A DNA stretch of 64,000 nucleotides from JBBPZA01 sp963797015. GTDB lineage: Bacteria > Actinomycetota > Thermoleophilia > Solirubrobacterales > Solirubrobacteraceae. The notes beneath the pieces were generated by a model that was not told the origin of the DNA, ran no database searches, and saw only the letters and a list, made by a program, of their open reading frames with translations. Below are positions 1-8,522 of this stretch, piece by piece. The position numbers and the translations under genes are program-made. The stretch spans positions 124,001 through 188,000 of the forward strand of contig CAWCNV010000016.1 of assembly GCA_963797015.1 (NCBI GenBank), in the 5' to 3' direction. The first letter of the stretch is position 1, and each line of letters opens with the position of its first letter.

Positions 1-1
1 C

Positions 2-1243
2 GCGGGCCAGCTCGCCCAGGGCGCCGAGCTGCCCTTCGAGCTGACCGAGTCCCAGGGTGCGCGGGCCGCCCTGTACTGCTACCGGCCCCGCACCGACCAG
101 TTCATCCACTCGCAGGTGGGGACGCTCGGCCACATGCCCTCCTACGCGGCGGCGGCGCAGGCGCTCGAGCGCCTCGGCGGCCTTGACTCCTACCTGCGCC
201 TGCGCGGGGAGCGGCGCATGCCCGCGACCGACGCGGAGCGGGCCGACGCCGCGCTGCGCACTTTCCTGAACCGCGTGTTCGACGAGACGACCGACTTCGA
301 TCTGTCGGGCGAGCGCTTCGAGCGCGCCTACCGCGAGCTCGAGGAGGCGTTGTTCACCGGGCGCACGCTGACCACCACGCTCGCGCCCGTGCTCGGGCTC
401 GAGCTGCAGTCGCGCGAGGTCCCGATCGGCGAGGGGCTCTCGCTCGCGCGTGGCGATGCCGTTGACGACGTCCCGGACGACGCGCTGTGGCTCGGCGCCG
501 GGGAGGCCGGTCGCCCGAACACGCTGGCCGTGCTCACGGTCGAGAGCCGCCCGGGGGATCTCGTGCCCGTATCGCGCGCCCGCGTGCGCTTCCGGCGCCT
601 GCTGACTGCCCTGCGGCTCTTCGAGCGCGGCGGGTACGCGCTCGGTCCAGCCGCGTGGACGCGGCAGGACGCGGGCCCATGGCGGCTCGTCGCACTCGGC
701 GGCACCGGGCGCCCCAAAGGTGTGACCACGCGGATCGCATCCGCCGAGGAGGACGAGCTGCGCGCGTTCGTGAACCTGGTGGCGCGGCGCCGGCCGCAGA
801 GCGGCGAGATCGCCTGGGCGCTCTCGCGCTTCGACCTGGGCTGCGAGCGCCTGGCTCCCTTCGAGGCGCTCACCGACCACCTGCTCGCCCTGCGCGCGCT
901 GCTCGAGCCCGAGGGCGCGGCCAGCGGCCGGCTCGCACAGCGCCTGGCCGCGATCTGCGCGGTCCCGCAGGAGCGCGCGGCGCTCGCCGAGCGCGTCGCG
1001 CACGCGATCTCACTCGAGCGCGCGGTGATCGCTGGGCTCGCTCCCGCGGGCGCCGGCGTCGACGCGCTGGTCGACGAGCTCGCCGACCACCTGCGCGCGC
1101 TGCTGCGCGACGTCCTCTGCGGGCACCTGGACCCGGACCTGGTCACGGTCGCCGACGAGCTGCTCGCGCCGCCCCCGGCGCCACCCGCGCCACCCGTCCC
1201 GGACGAGGCCGAGGAGGTGGAGGAGGCCGCCGCCGTGCGGTGA
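2..1243 (+). CDS. Uncharacterised protein, 5' end outside window
   Basis: The reading frame is already open at the window edge, so the start lies upstream and about 413 residues are visible. I do not recognise the protein. The middle part (residues about 120-260) looks like mixed alpha/beta sequence. The C-terminal half is strongly helical and Leu/Arg/Glu rich, with blocks such as RFDLGCERLAPFEALTDHLL and HAISLERAVIAG, which recall Apea-like HEPN helical domains; that resemblance is weak and inferred only. The tail is Pro/Glu-rich (APPPAPPAPPVPDEAEE) and probably disordered. There are no membrane segments or Cys/His metal motifs. The gene converges on the Get3-like ATPase pair, with a 75-nt gap. 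Confidence 0.75.
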   Translation, partial: AGQLAQGAELPFELTESQGARAALYCYRPRTDQFIHSQVGTLGHMPSYAAAAQALERLGGLDSYLRLRGERRMPATDAERADAALRTFLNRVFDETTDFDLSGERFERAYRELEEALFTGRTLTTTLAPVLGLELQSREVPIGEGLSLARGDAVDDVPDDALWLGAGEAGRPNTLAVLTVESRPGDLVPVSRARVRFRRLLTALRLFERGGYALGPAAWTRQDAGPWRLVALGGTGRPKGVTTRIASAEEDELRAFVNLVARRRPQSGEIAWALSRFDLGCERLAPFEALTDHLLALRALLEPEGAASGRLAQRLAAICAVPQERAALAERVAHAISLERAVIAGLAPAGAGVDALVDELADHLRALLRDVLCGHLDPDLVTVADELLAPPPAPPAPPVPDEAEEVEEAAAVR

Positions 1244-1318
1244 TCGCGCGATGGCCGGCCGCTTCGCCCCGCGCGCGCACCGAGCGCGGCGCGCGGCGGA
1301 CGGCGGCGAGGCAGGGAC

Positions 1319-2467
1319 CTAGGCCACGACCTCCGCCAGCATCGCCGAGCGCTCCTCCTCGGTCGCCCACAGGTAGCGCAGGATCGCGCGCAGGCCGTCG
1401 AGGTCGTGCACGTCCTCGTCCAGGTGCGGGACGAGGATCATCCGGTCCTCGCCCCCCAGCTGCTCGGCCAGGCGCGCGATGTTCGCGCGGTCGCGGCGCG
1501 CGAGCACGTGGTAGTCGGCGAGGTTCTCGGCCACCCGCTCGGCGAGCTTCTCGCCCAGGTCGGGCCCGAGCTGGCGGGCGACCTCGTCCACGTCCAGATC
1601 GCCCAGCACGTCGTGGTGCACGCGGTTGACGATCACGCCGCCGAACGGCATGCGCGCGGCCTTGAGCTTGCGCCAGAAGAACGTCGCCTCCTCGATCGGC
1701 TCGCGCTCCGGTGACGTGATCAGGAGAAAGGTGGTGGCCGGATCCGCGAGCAGCGCGTTGACCGCGCTCGCCCGCTCCTTGAAGCCGTCGATCATCCCGC
1801 CCAGCGAGCGGAAGAAGACCGAGAGGTCCTGTAGGAGGTCGATGCCGGTGACGCGCTTGAGGACCGAGAAGACCACGCCCGTCCCGCGGCCGAAGAGCTT
1901 CATCCCGAAGCCCGTGGGCCGCAGGAACACCTGCAGCGCGCGGCCCTCGAAGAAGCTCGTCAGGCGATCCGGGGCGTCGAGGAAGTCCAGCGCGTTGCGC
2001 GAGGGGGGCGTGTCGAGCACGAGCAGGTCGTAGTCGCCCTCGCGGTCGAGCTCGTAGAGCTTGGCGATCGCCGTGAACTCCTGCGAGCCGGCGACCGCGC
2101 TCGACAGCTCCTTGTAGATGCGGTTCTCGAGCACCTCGTCGCGCGCGCTGTCGTTCGGGGCGAGGCGGCCGATGAGCTCGTCGAAGGTGCGCTTGGGGTC
2201 GAGCATCATCGCCCACAGCTCGCCCTTCATCTCCGCGCCGGCGCGCGCGAAGCGCTTCGGGTCCACGCGCCGCGGCTCGTTGCCGAGCTCCTCGAGGCCC
2301 AGCGAGTTGGCCAGCCGCCGGGCCGGGTCGATCGTCACCACGGCTACGCGCGCACCGTCGAGCGCCATGCCCATGGCGATCGCCGCCGCCGTGGTCGTCT
2401 TGCCCACGCCGCCCGAGCCGCCGCAGATCGCGATCCGCTTCCCCTCGAGCATCGCGGGGACGTTCAC
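1319..2467 (-). CDS. Get3/ArsA-family ATPase, second of a pair (BagB-like)
   Basis: A 382-residue P-loop ATPase of the ArsA/Get3 (SIMIBI) class. The N-terminus carries a deviant Walker A, GGSGGVGKTTTAAA, at about residues 16-29, and the switch region has VLDTPPSRNALDF (A-loop/switch II type). It resembles the longer member of the mycobacterial anion-transporter ATPase pair (Rv3680/BagB), which acts as a heterodimer in redox and glycerol-stress tolerance; the equivalence is inferred. The GTG start overlaps the stop of the upstream paralogue in a GTGA tetranucleotide (2464-2467), so translation is coupled. An ATG five codons in is an alternative start. No arsenite-binding Cys triad is apparent, so arsenic transport is unlikely. 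Confidence 0.87.
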   Translation of the reverse strand: MNVPAMLEGKRIAICGGSGGVGKTTTAAAIAMGMALDGARVAVVTIDPARRLANSLGLEELGNEPRRVDPKRFARAGAEMKGELWAMMLDPKRTFDELIGRLAPNDSARDEVLENRIYKELSSAVAGSQEFTAIAKLYELDREGDYDLLVLDTPPSRNALDFLDAPDRLTSFFEGRALQVFLRPTGFGMKLFGRGTGVVFSVLKRVTGIDLLQDLSVFFRSLGGMIDGFKERASAVNALLADPATTFLLITSPEREPIEEATFFWRKLKAARMPFGGVIVNRVHHDVLGDLDVDEVARQLGPDLGEKLAERVAENLADYHVLARRDRANIARLAEQLGGEDRMILVPHLDEDVHDLDGLRAILRYLWATEEERSAMLAEVVA

Positions 2468-3414
2468 GCCGCCGCCTTGACTGCCGGCGTCGCCTCGAGC
2501 GCGCTCGCCAGGCTCTCGAGCATCGTGCGCTCGCCGTTGGCGGAGATCACGAACGGCAGCTCTATGGGCTTGGAGCGCAGGCCCTCGCGCAGGCGCTGCA
2601 GCTGCTCGCGCTGGCCGCGCGCGCGCGCGTGGCCGGACAGCGCCGCGCGCAGCGCCGCGCGCGCCGCCGGGGTGCGGGCGTCGCGCAGCGCGCGGCGGAT
2701 CGAGGACGCCTGGCGGCCCGAGAAGCGGTCGGGGAGCACGGCGTTGACCACGGTGAGCGCGAGCGGCAGCCCGGGGGCCTTGCGCAGCGCGTTGCGCAGC
2801 GACAGCGTCTCGGAGACAGGCATCTCCTCCGCCTGGGTGACGGCGACGACACCGGTGTGGCGGCGATCGGCGATCGCGCGCTCGATGATCCCGGCCTGGC
2901 GCGCGATCGGCCCCACGCGCGCGACCTGGGCGAATGTGGCCGGCGCGCGCAGCACGGCCAGACCGTGCCCGGTGGCCGGCGCATCGACGATCACCAGGTC
3001 GTAGGGAGCGGCGCCCGCGGTGCGCCGCTCGAGCTGCGCCAGCTCCCACACCTTGCCCATCGTCAGCAGCTCGCGCATCCCCGGCGTGGCCGCGGCGAAG
3101 TACTGGAACATGCGGCTCGAGACCAGCAATTCGGCCATCACGCGCGCCGGCAGCTGCACGCGCAGGTACTCCTCCAGTGCGTGCTCGGGATCGATCGAGA
3201 TCGTGAACAGGCCCGGTTCGAGCATGAGCTCCTCGAAGCCGGCGCCCTGCCCACCGAGCGCGCGTCCGGCGCGGTCCTGGCCGGCGACCTCGGCGAGCAT
3301 CGTGCGCCGCCCGCGGCGGGCGGCGAGCAGCGCGAGCGCGGCCGCGACCGTCGACTTCCCCACTCCGCCCTTGCCGGTGACGAAGAGGAGGCGCTTGCCC
3401 AGCACGTCCTCCAT
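2464..3414 (-). CDS. Get3/ArsA-family ATPase, first of a pair (BagA-like)
   Basis: A 316-residue SIMIBI ATPase starting MEDVLGKRLLF, with Walker A FVTGKGGVGKST close to the N-terminus and the conserved DAPATGHGL switch motif near residue 155. It is the shorter partner of the downstream ATPase, as in the mycobacterial Rv3679-Rv3680 pair, and the two probably form a heteromer. The ATG at 3414 is chosen because it places the P-loop at the family-typical distance and has a TATCGT box nine bases upstream; a longer frame to 3459 exists but adds basic, non-homologous residues. It is divergent from parA, with 62 bp between the start codons. Confidence 0.87.
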   Translation of the reverse strand: MEDVLGKRLLFVTGKGGVGKSTVAAALALLAARRGRRTMLAEVAGQDRAGRALGGQGAGFEELMLEPGLFTISIDPEHALEEYLRVQLPARVMAELLVSSRMFQYFAAATPGMRELLTMGKVWELAQLERRTAGAAPYDLVIVDAPATGHGLAVLRAPATFAQVARVGPIARQAGIIERAIADRRHTGVVAVTQAEEMPVSETLSLRNALRKAPGLPLALTVVNAVLPDRFSGRQASSIRRALRDARTPAARAALRAALSGHARARGQREQLQRLREGLRSKPIELPFVISANGERTMLESLASALEATPAVKAAA

Positions 3415-3423
3415 GAGGCGGCC

Positions 3424-3429
3424 ACGATA
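3424..3429 (-). promoter_or_regulatory. Possible -10 box of the Get3-like operon
   Basis: TATCGT on the minus strand lies 9 nt before the ATG at 3414. Transcription would then start at or within a few bases of the start codon, giving a leaderless message. No clear -35 is seen. Confidence 0.35.
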
Positions 3430-3476
3430 CCTCCGCGGGAAGGAATCTCGGCCGCCCATGCGAATACTGCCCGCGT

Positions 3477-4277
3477 GTGGCAGAGCTCACGACCCGAACG
3501 GAGCCTTCCGTGACAGGCCAGGCCAGGACCATCGTCTTCGCGAACCAGAAGGGTGGCGTCGCCAAGACGACAACTACGCTCAACCTCGCGGTCGCCTTCG
3601 CCGAGGCGGGGCATCGCGTGCTGTGCGTCGACCTCGACCCGCAGGGCAACCTGACGATGTCGCAGGGCATCGACCCGGACACGCTCGAGCGCTCGATGTA
3701 CGACGTGCTCGTGCACGACCTCTCGATCCGCGAGGTGATCCGCAAGCGCGAGACCGACGTCGCGTGCTCGTCGATCGACCTCGCCGGCGCGGAGATCGCG
3801 ATGTCGACCAAGATCGGCCGCGAGCGGTCGCTGCGCAAGGCGCTGGCGCCTCTGCGCGAGGACTACGACTTCATCTGCATCGACACTCCGCCGAGCCTGG
3901 GACTGCTCACCATCAACGCTCTGACGGCCGCCGACAAAGTGATCGTCCCCGTCCAGTGCGAATATCTCTCGATGAGGGGTCTGATCCAGCTGCAGAACAC
4001 CTTGGCCATGATCCGGGAGGAGTTGAATCCAAACGTGGAGATCGAGGGCATCCTGCCCACACTCGTGGACGCGCGCACCGTGCACGCGAAGGAGGCCATC
4101 GAGATCCTCGAGGAGAACTTCGGCGACCGGGTCTTCGCCTCGCGTATCCGCAAGACGATCCGTTTCGCGGAAGCGCCAGTGAAGGGAATGTCCGTCCTTA
4201 AGTACGATCCCGACGGCACGGCGGCCAACGCGTACCGCAATCTTGCGAAGGAGGTCCTGGGTAATGGCAGGCGGTAA
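3477..4277 (+). CDS. parA: ParA/Soj-family ATPase
   Basis: A 266-residue ATPase of the ParA/MinD group. Walker A is NQKGGVAKTTT (residues 23-33) with the signature lysine, Walker A' is VDLDPQGNLT, and Walker B is IDTPPSLG. ParA proteins form ATP-dependent dimers on the nucleoid and position chromosomes or cell-division and surface complexes. No parB or parS site lies next to it; instead its last 14 nt overlap the start of ftsZ. It may therefore be a division-site or cargo-positioning ATPase rather than the chromosomal ParA; this is inference from context. The start is GTG, with a weak AATACT -10-like box 8 nt upstream. Confidence 0.9.
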   Translation: MAELTTRTEPSVTGQARTIVFANQKGGVAKTTTTLNLAVAFAEAGHRVLCVDLDPQGNLTMSQGIDPDTLERSMYDVLVHDLSIREVIRKRETDVACSSIDLAGAEIAMSTKIGRERSLRKALAPLREDYDFICIDTPPSLGLLTINALTAADKVIVPVQCEYLSMRGLIQLQNTLAMIREELNPNVEIEGILPTLVDARTVHAKEAIEILEENFGDRVFASRIRKTIRFAEAPVKGMSVLKYDPDGTAANAYRNLAKEVLGNGRR

Positions 4278-5739
4278 GCGAGCGAGCATGCGCGAGGGCC
4301 CACTGGCCGCCCTCTTCCGCAAGACGGACGAGGACGACGCCAAGCAGCCGGCGCCCGCGCCGCGCGCGGAGGAGCAGCCGCGCAGCGAGCCGCCGCCCAC
4401 GCGCCGCACGGAGTTCCTGCCACCCGAGGCGCCGCCTTCCACGGCTGGTCGCGACCGGGCACCGGCGGTCGAGCGCCGCGAGCCCGAGGTCGAGCCCGCG
4501 CGCGAGATCCCGAGCCCGCGCGAGCGCCTGCGCCACGCGTTCTCGCACGACATCCCCGACAACATCCTCGATCGCCAGGTGAGCACTCGCGACGGCGACT
4601 ACGGCAGCCCCTCCGCGCTGCCTCAGATGGAGCCCGAGCTGCACACGCCGTCGCCCGGCCGGGCCGTGCTGCGTGTGGTGGGCGTCGGCGGCGCCGGTGT
4701 CAACGCGGTCAACCGCATGGTCGAGGCCGAGGTCGAGGGCGTCGAGTTCGTCGCCGTGAACACCGACGCGCAGTCGCTCCAGGCCTCAGACGCGCACGTC
4801 AAGGTCCACATCGGCGAGCAGGTCACGCGCGGCCTGGGCGCCGGCGCCGACCCGGAGCTGGGCCGTCAGGCGGCGATGGAGGACTACGACAAGATGAAGG
4901 CGCTGCTCAAGGGCAGCGACATGATCTTCATCACCGCCGGCTCGGGCGGAGGCACCGGCACGGGTGCCGCGCCGCTCGTCGCGCGCATCGCCCGCGAGGT
5001 CGGCGCCCTGACGGTGGGCATCGTCACCAAGCCGTTCGGCTTCGAGGGCTCCCAGCGCCGCCAGCAGGCGGACCAGGGGATCGCGACGCTCGCCGCCGAG
5101 GTCGACACGCTGATCGTGGTGCCCAACAACCGGCTGCTGTCGGTGCTCGACAAGCAGACCTCGATGGTCGAGGCGTTCCGGGTCGCCGACGACGTCCTGC
5201 GCCAGGGCGTGCAGGGCATCTCGGACCTGGTCACCCTGCCGGGGCTGATCAACCTCGACTTCGCCGACGTGCGCACGATCATGGCCCACGCCGGCGCCGC
5301 CCTGCTGGGCATCGGCATGGGCACGGGCGAGCGGCGCGCGGTCGAGGCCGCCGAGAAGGCCGTCGCCTCGCCTCTGCTCGAGACCAGCATGGAGGGCGCC
5401 AAGTCGATCCTGCTCTCCATCACCGGCGGTCGCGACCTCTCGCTGTGGGAGGTCAACGAGGCGGCCAAGGCGGTCTCCGAGGCCGCCCATCCCGACGCCA
5501 ACATCATCTTCGGGGCGATGGTCGACGACAAGCTCGACGACCAGGTGTGGGTGACCGTCGTCGCGACTCGCTACGGCGGGCCGGTCCGCACGGGGCGCCA
5601 GCGCGAGGAGCCCGGTCGCCCGGTCCGCGAGCCCGAGGGCGAGCCGCGGATCCGGCGCGCCAGCGAGCCGCCGCCTCCGCGCCGCCGCGGCGCGGACATG
5701 TCCGATCTCGACGTACCCGAATTCGTCCCCCGCGCCTGA
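4264..5739 (+). CDS. ftsZ: Cell division GTPase FtsZ with long N-terminal extension
   Basis: A 491-residue FtsZ. The ATG at 4264 is preceded by an AAGGAGG ribosome site located inside the end of parA (14-nt overlap). The tubulin-like GTPase core begins only near residue 135 (VVGVGGAGVNAVNRM), has the G-box GGGTGTGAAP at about 228-237 and the T7 loop NLDFADV, so both GTP binding and hydrolysis look intact. The extra 130 residues ahead of the core are Pro/Glu/Arg-rich and probably disordered. The C-terminus has a proline-rich linker and ends DLDVPEFVPRA, matching the conserved peptide that binds SepF/FtsA-type anchors. The gene is not in a dcw cluster, so it could be a second FtsZ. Confidence 0.93.
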   Translation: MAGGKRASMREGPLAALFRKTDEDDAKQPAPAPRAEEQPRSEPPPTRRTEFLPPEAPPSTAGRDRAPAVERREPEVEPAREIPSPRERLRHAFSHDIPDNILDRQVSTRDGDYGSPSALPQMEPELHTPSPGRAVLRVVGVGGAGVNAVNRMVEAEVEGVEFVAVNTDAQSLQASDAHVKVHIGEQVTRGLGAGADPELGRQAAMEDYDKMKALLKGSDMIFITAGSGGGTGTGAAPLVARIAREVGALTVGIVTKPFGFEGSQRRQQADQGIATLAAEVDTLIVVPNNRLLSVLDKQTSMVEAFRVADDVLRQGVQGISDLVTLPGLINLDFADVRTIMAHAGAALLGIGMGTGERRAVEAAEKAVASPLLETSMEGAKSILLSITGGRDLSLWEVNEAAKAVSEAAHPDANIIFGAMVDDKLDDQVWVTVVATRYGGPVRTGRQREEPGRPVREPEGEPRIRRASEPPPPRRRGADMSDLDVPEFVPRA

Positions 5740-5776
5740 CGGCTGACGGCGTCTCGCCGCCCCTGCGTGCGTCCTC

Positions 5777-5825
5777 GGGGGAGGTCCGTGCTTAGCACTG
5801 TCCCTCCCCCTGCGTCCTTCGCAGG
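5777..5825 (+). terminator. Hairpin(s) between ftsZ and the gamma-glutamyltransferase gene
   Basis: GGGGGAGG (5777-5784) pairs with CCTCCCCC (5803-5810), and inside it GTGC-TTA-GCAC forms a second stem. The 3' arm overlaps another hairpin, CCTGCG-TCCTT-CGCAGG (5809-5825), so the two are mutually exclusive. This could be the ftsZ terminator or an attenuator-like leader; there is no U tract. Confidence 0.45.
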
Positions 5826-5854
5826 AGCAACGATCCGCAGCCAGCCGAACGCTG

Positions 5855-7330
5855 GTGGTTAAGGGCGTCGTCGCCGCCGGGCATCCGCTGACAGCGGAGG
5901 CCGGCGCGCGCGCGCTGCGGGCGGGCGGGAACGCGGTCGACGCGGCGCTCGGCGCGATGCTCACGTCGTTCGTGGCCGAGCCGCTGCTCACCGGTCTGGG
6001 CGCGGGCGGGTACATGCTCGTGGCGCCGCCCGGGGACGAGCCCGTGCTGCTCGACTTCTTCGTCGAGGCGCCGGGGCGCAGCGCCGACCCGGGGGCGCGG
6101 GAGGAGCTCGTGCCGATCGACGTGTCGTTCGGCGAGGCCCACCAGATCTTCAACATCGGGCCCGCGTCGGTGGGCGTCTACGGGACGCCCGCGGGGATCG
6201 CCGACGCCTCGCGGCGGTTCGGGACGATGCCGCTCTCAGAGCTCGCCGCGCCCGCGGCGCGCTTCGCGCGCGAGGGCGTTGAGATCAACGCTCAGCAGGC
6301 GCTGGTGCTGCGGATCCTGGAGGGGATCGTCACGGCGACGCCCGAGGCCAGGGCCGTGTTCGCGCCCGAGGGCCGGCTGCTGGGGGAGGGCGACACGCTG
6401 CGCAACGCCGACCTGGGCGACGCGCTCGAGCGCCTGGGCGGCGACGGGCCGGTGCCGTTCTACGAGGGAGATCTGGCACGGGCGATCGTCGCGTGGGTGG
6501 GCGAGCGCGGCGGCATGCTCACCCCCGAGGACCTGGGCGCCTACGAGGTCGTGGCGCGCGAGCCGGTTCGGGCCCGCTACCGCGGCCGGGACGTCCTCAC
6601 CAACCCGCCGCCCAGCGCCGGCGGGATCCTGGTCGTGCTCGCGCTCGCGCTGCTCGAGCGCAGCGCCGGTCCGCCGGACGTGCAGCGGCTGGTCGAGGTG
6701 ATGGAGGAGGCGCAGAAGGCGCGCGACCGCGAGTTCGTCGAGGGCCTGGCCCAGGAGGGCTTCCAGGACCGCTTCCTGGCCTCGCGCCTGGGCTCGACCA
6801 CGCACATCTCGGTGCTCGACGCTGGGGGCTGGGCCTGCGCGGTCACATGCTCGAACGGATCCTGCTCGGGCATCGTCGTGCCCGGCACCGGCGTTCACCT
6901 CAACAACATGCTGGGCGAGCAGGACCTCAACCCGCTGGGCTTCCACCGCCACCCGCCCGGCCGGCGCATGCCGAGCATGATGGCCCCGACCGTGGTCGTG
7001 CGCGACGGCCGCGCCGAGCTCGTGCTCGGGAGCGGCGGCTCGAATCGGATCCGCTCGGCGGTGCTGCAGACCGTCGTCAACGTCGTCGACTGCGGGATGG
7101 ACGCCGAGCAGGCGGTGCGGGCGCCGCGCCTTCACTGCGAGGACGGCGTCGTCTACGCCGAGCCGGGCATCCCAACCGACTGGCTCGAGCATTCGGGCCG
7201 CGCGCTGGCGCGCTTCACGTCGCTCAACCTGTTCTTCGGCGGCGTGCACGCGGTCGAGCACGACGCTCGTACGGGCGCGCTGTCGGGCGGAGGCGACCCC
7301 CGGCGCGGCGGCGCGGTGGCGGTGGCGTAA
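5855..7330 (+). CDS. Gamma-glutamyltransferase-family Ntn hydrolase
   Basis: A 491-residue member of the gamma-glutamyltranspeptidase family. The N-terminal half has the family opening VVAAGHPLTAEAGARALRAGGNAVDAA and LLTGLGAGGYML. The autoprocessing site and catalytic nucleophile is Thr315 in STTHISV, and GSGGSNRIRSAVLQTVVN near the C-terminus is the family substrate loop. Known members cleave gamma-glutamyl amides such as glutathione, or acyl amides as cephalosporin acylases. No signal peptide is seen, unlike periplasmic GGT, so it may be cytosolic with a non-glutathione substrate. The GTG start is tentative (GTG at 5855); no good ribosome site is visible. Confidence 0.85.
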   Translation: MVKGVVAAGHPLTAEAGARALRAGGNAVDAALGAMLTSFVAEPLLTGLGAGGYMLVAPPGDEPVLLDFFVEAPGRSADPGAREELVPIDVSFGEAHQIFNIGPASVGVYGTPAGIADASRRFGTMPLSELAAPAARFAREGVEINAQQALVLRILEGIVTATPEARAVFAPEGRLLGEGDTLRNADLGDALERLGGDGPVPFYEGDLARAIVAWVGERGGMLTPEDLGAYEVVAREPVRARYRGRDVLTNPPPSAGGILVVLALALLERSAGPPDVQRLVEVMEEAQKARDREFVEGLAQEGFQDRFLASRLGSTTHISVLDAGGWACAVTCSNGSCSGIVVPGTGVHLNNMLGEQDLNPLGFHRHPPGRRMPSMMAPTVVVRDGRAELVLGSGGSNRIRSAVLQTVVNVVDCGMDAEQAVRAPRLHCEDGVVYAEPGIPTDWLEHSGRALARFTSLNLFFGGVHAVEHDARTGALSGGGDPRRGGAVAVA

Positions 7331-7334
7331 CCGC

Positions 7335-8453
7335 TCACCGCCGCTCCGCCACGGTGGGGAGGAAGGCGCGCAGGTCCACGCCGGCCACACCGCGCCGGCG
7401 CTGCAGGTACTCGGTCCGCAGCCGGAACGTGTCGCGCATCTCGTCGATCAGGTTCGAGACGAACTCCTGGCGGTAGGCGTTGTCGTTGAGCACGGCGATC
7501 GCGTAGTAGAGGCCGGAGAAGGCCGCGAGCCCGACGGACAGCCGGATCAGCTGCTGCGTGAGCACCACCTTGCGGCCGAACAGGTGCCAGCTGAAAAGGA
7601 CGTCGAGCGGGCGGTCGTTGAGAAAGTAGTGCTGCGCCGACTCGTTGATCGCCAGCGTCCCGAAGGCGACGAAGAACAGGCCGACCGCGAGCGACACGAT
7701 GAACACCTGCAGCGCCTGGCTGGTGAACAGCACGACGCCCACGTTGAGCCGCTGGCGGCGGCGCAGCGGCGGGCCCTCGGCGCCCACCTCTCGCTCGAGC
7801 TCTGAGACCTCGCGCGGCAGGCGCGCGGCCAAGAACAGGCTCCCTAGCGCGACGAACAGTCCGGAGACGAGCGCCAGGAACGCGGCCGGCAGCTCGCCGA
7901 ACACGATCCACATCTCCTGGGTCATGACCAGCAGCAGCGAGAAGACGAGCAGCAACGGGACCGCGCGTGCCAGAACGGTGAACGACTTGGTCAGCTCGCC
8001 GAGCACCCTGACCCCGGCCCAGCGCAGGGTCTCGACAAGCGCGTAACCGACGATCAGGTAGACGAGCCCGAGCACGAGCAGGTTGGCGAGCACCGTGAGC
8101 GCCGCCTGGCGCAGCTGGCCGCCGAAGACCAGCGGCAGCAGCGCGGGGACGATCACGAACAGCGCCAGCTCCGTTCGCCCGACGCGCTCGGGACGGGCGC
8201 GGAAGCGACGGCCGCGCAGCCGGTTCACCAGCCCGATCGTGAGCAGCAGGATCGCCAGGCCCCCCAGCGTCGCGCCGATGTTCGCGAGCGTCGACCAGTT
8301 CTTGTCGACCGCGAGCGTCATCTCGCCCACGAACACGAGCCCGAGCAGCGGCACCGAGCGGTTGAAGATGTCACGCGTCGCCGAGTAGTCCTCGATGAAC
8401 AGCGGCAGCCCTGCGCGGCGGAAGCGCCGCTCGTACCCGGCCAGGTCGTCCAT
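7335..8453 (-). CDS. Polytopic membrane protein of unknown function
   Basis: A 372-residue membrane protein. Hydrophobic segments occur at about residues 33-50, 57-75, 95-115, 125-150, 165-190, 200-220, 255-285 and 315-335, giving roughly eight helices. A charged cytosolic loop (ARLPREVSELEREVGAEGPPLRRRQR) lies near residue 225, and the C-terminal tail is basic. No transport or enzymatic motif is recognised. The start ATG at 8453 fits the acidic N-terminus MDDLAGYERRF; frames running further upstream lack membrane-like sequence. It converges on the gamma-glutamyltransferase gene with a 4-nt gap. Confidence 0.8.
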   Translation of the reverse strand: MDDLAGYERRFRRAGLPLFIEDYSATRDIFNRSVPLLGLVFVGEMTLAVDKNWSTLANIGATLGGLAILLLTIGLVNRLRGRRFRARPERVGRTELALFVIVPALLPLVFGGQLRQAALTVLANLLVLGLVYLIVGYALVETLRWAGVRVLGELTKSFTVLARAVPLLLVFSLLLVMTQEMWIVFGELPAAFLALVSGLFVALGSLFLAARLPREVSELEREVGAEGPPLRRRQRLNVGVVLFTSQALQVFIVSLAVGLFFVAFGTLAINESAQHYFLNDRPLDVLFSWHLFGRKVVLTQQLIRLSVGLAAFSGLYYAIAVLNDNAYRQEFVSNLIDEMRDTFRLRTEYLQRRRGVAGVDLRAFLPTVAERR

Positions 8454-8510
8454 GGGTCGACATTCTCGCGCGCCGCGCCCACTCGCACTTGGCCGGCTGC
8501 GAGCCGGGCC

Positions 8511-8516
8511 TAGACT
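8511..8516 (+). promoter_or_regulatory. -10 box TAGACT of the LON-domain gene
   Basis: TAGACT lies 6 nt before the ATG at 8523, with a TTGGCC -35-like hexamer 16 bp further upstream (8489-8494). This predicts an essentially leaderless transcript. Confidence 0.45.
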
Positions 8517-8522
8517 TGGACC

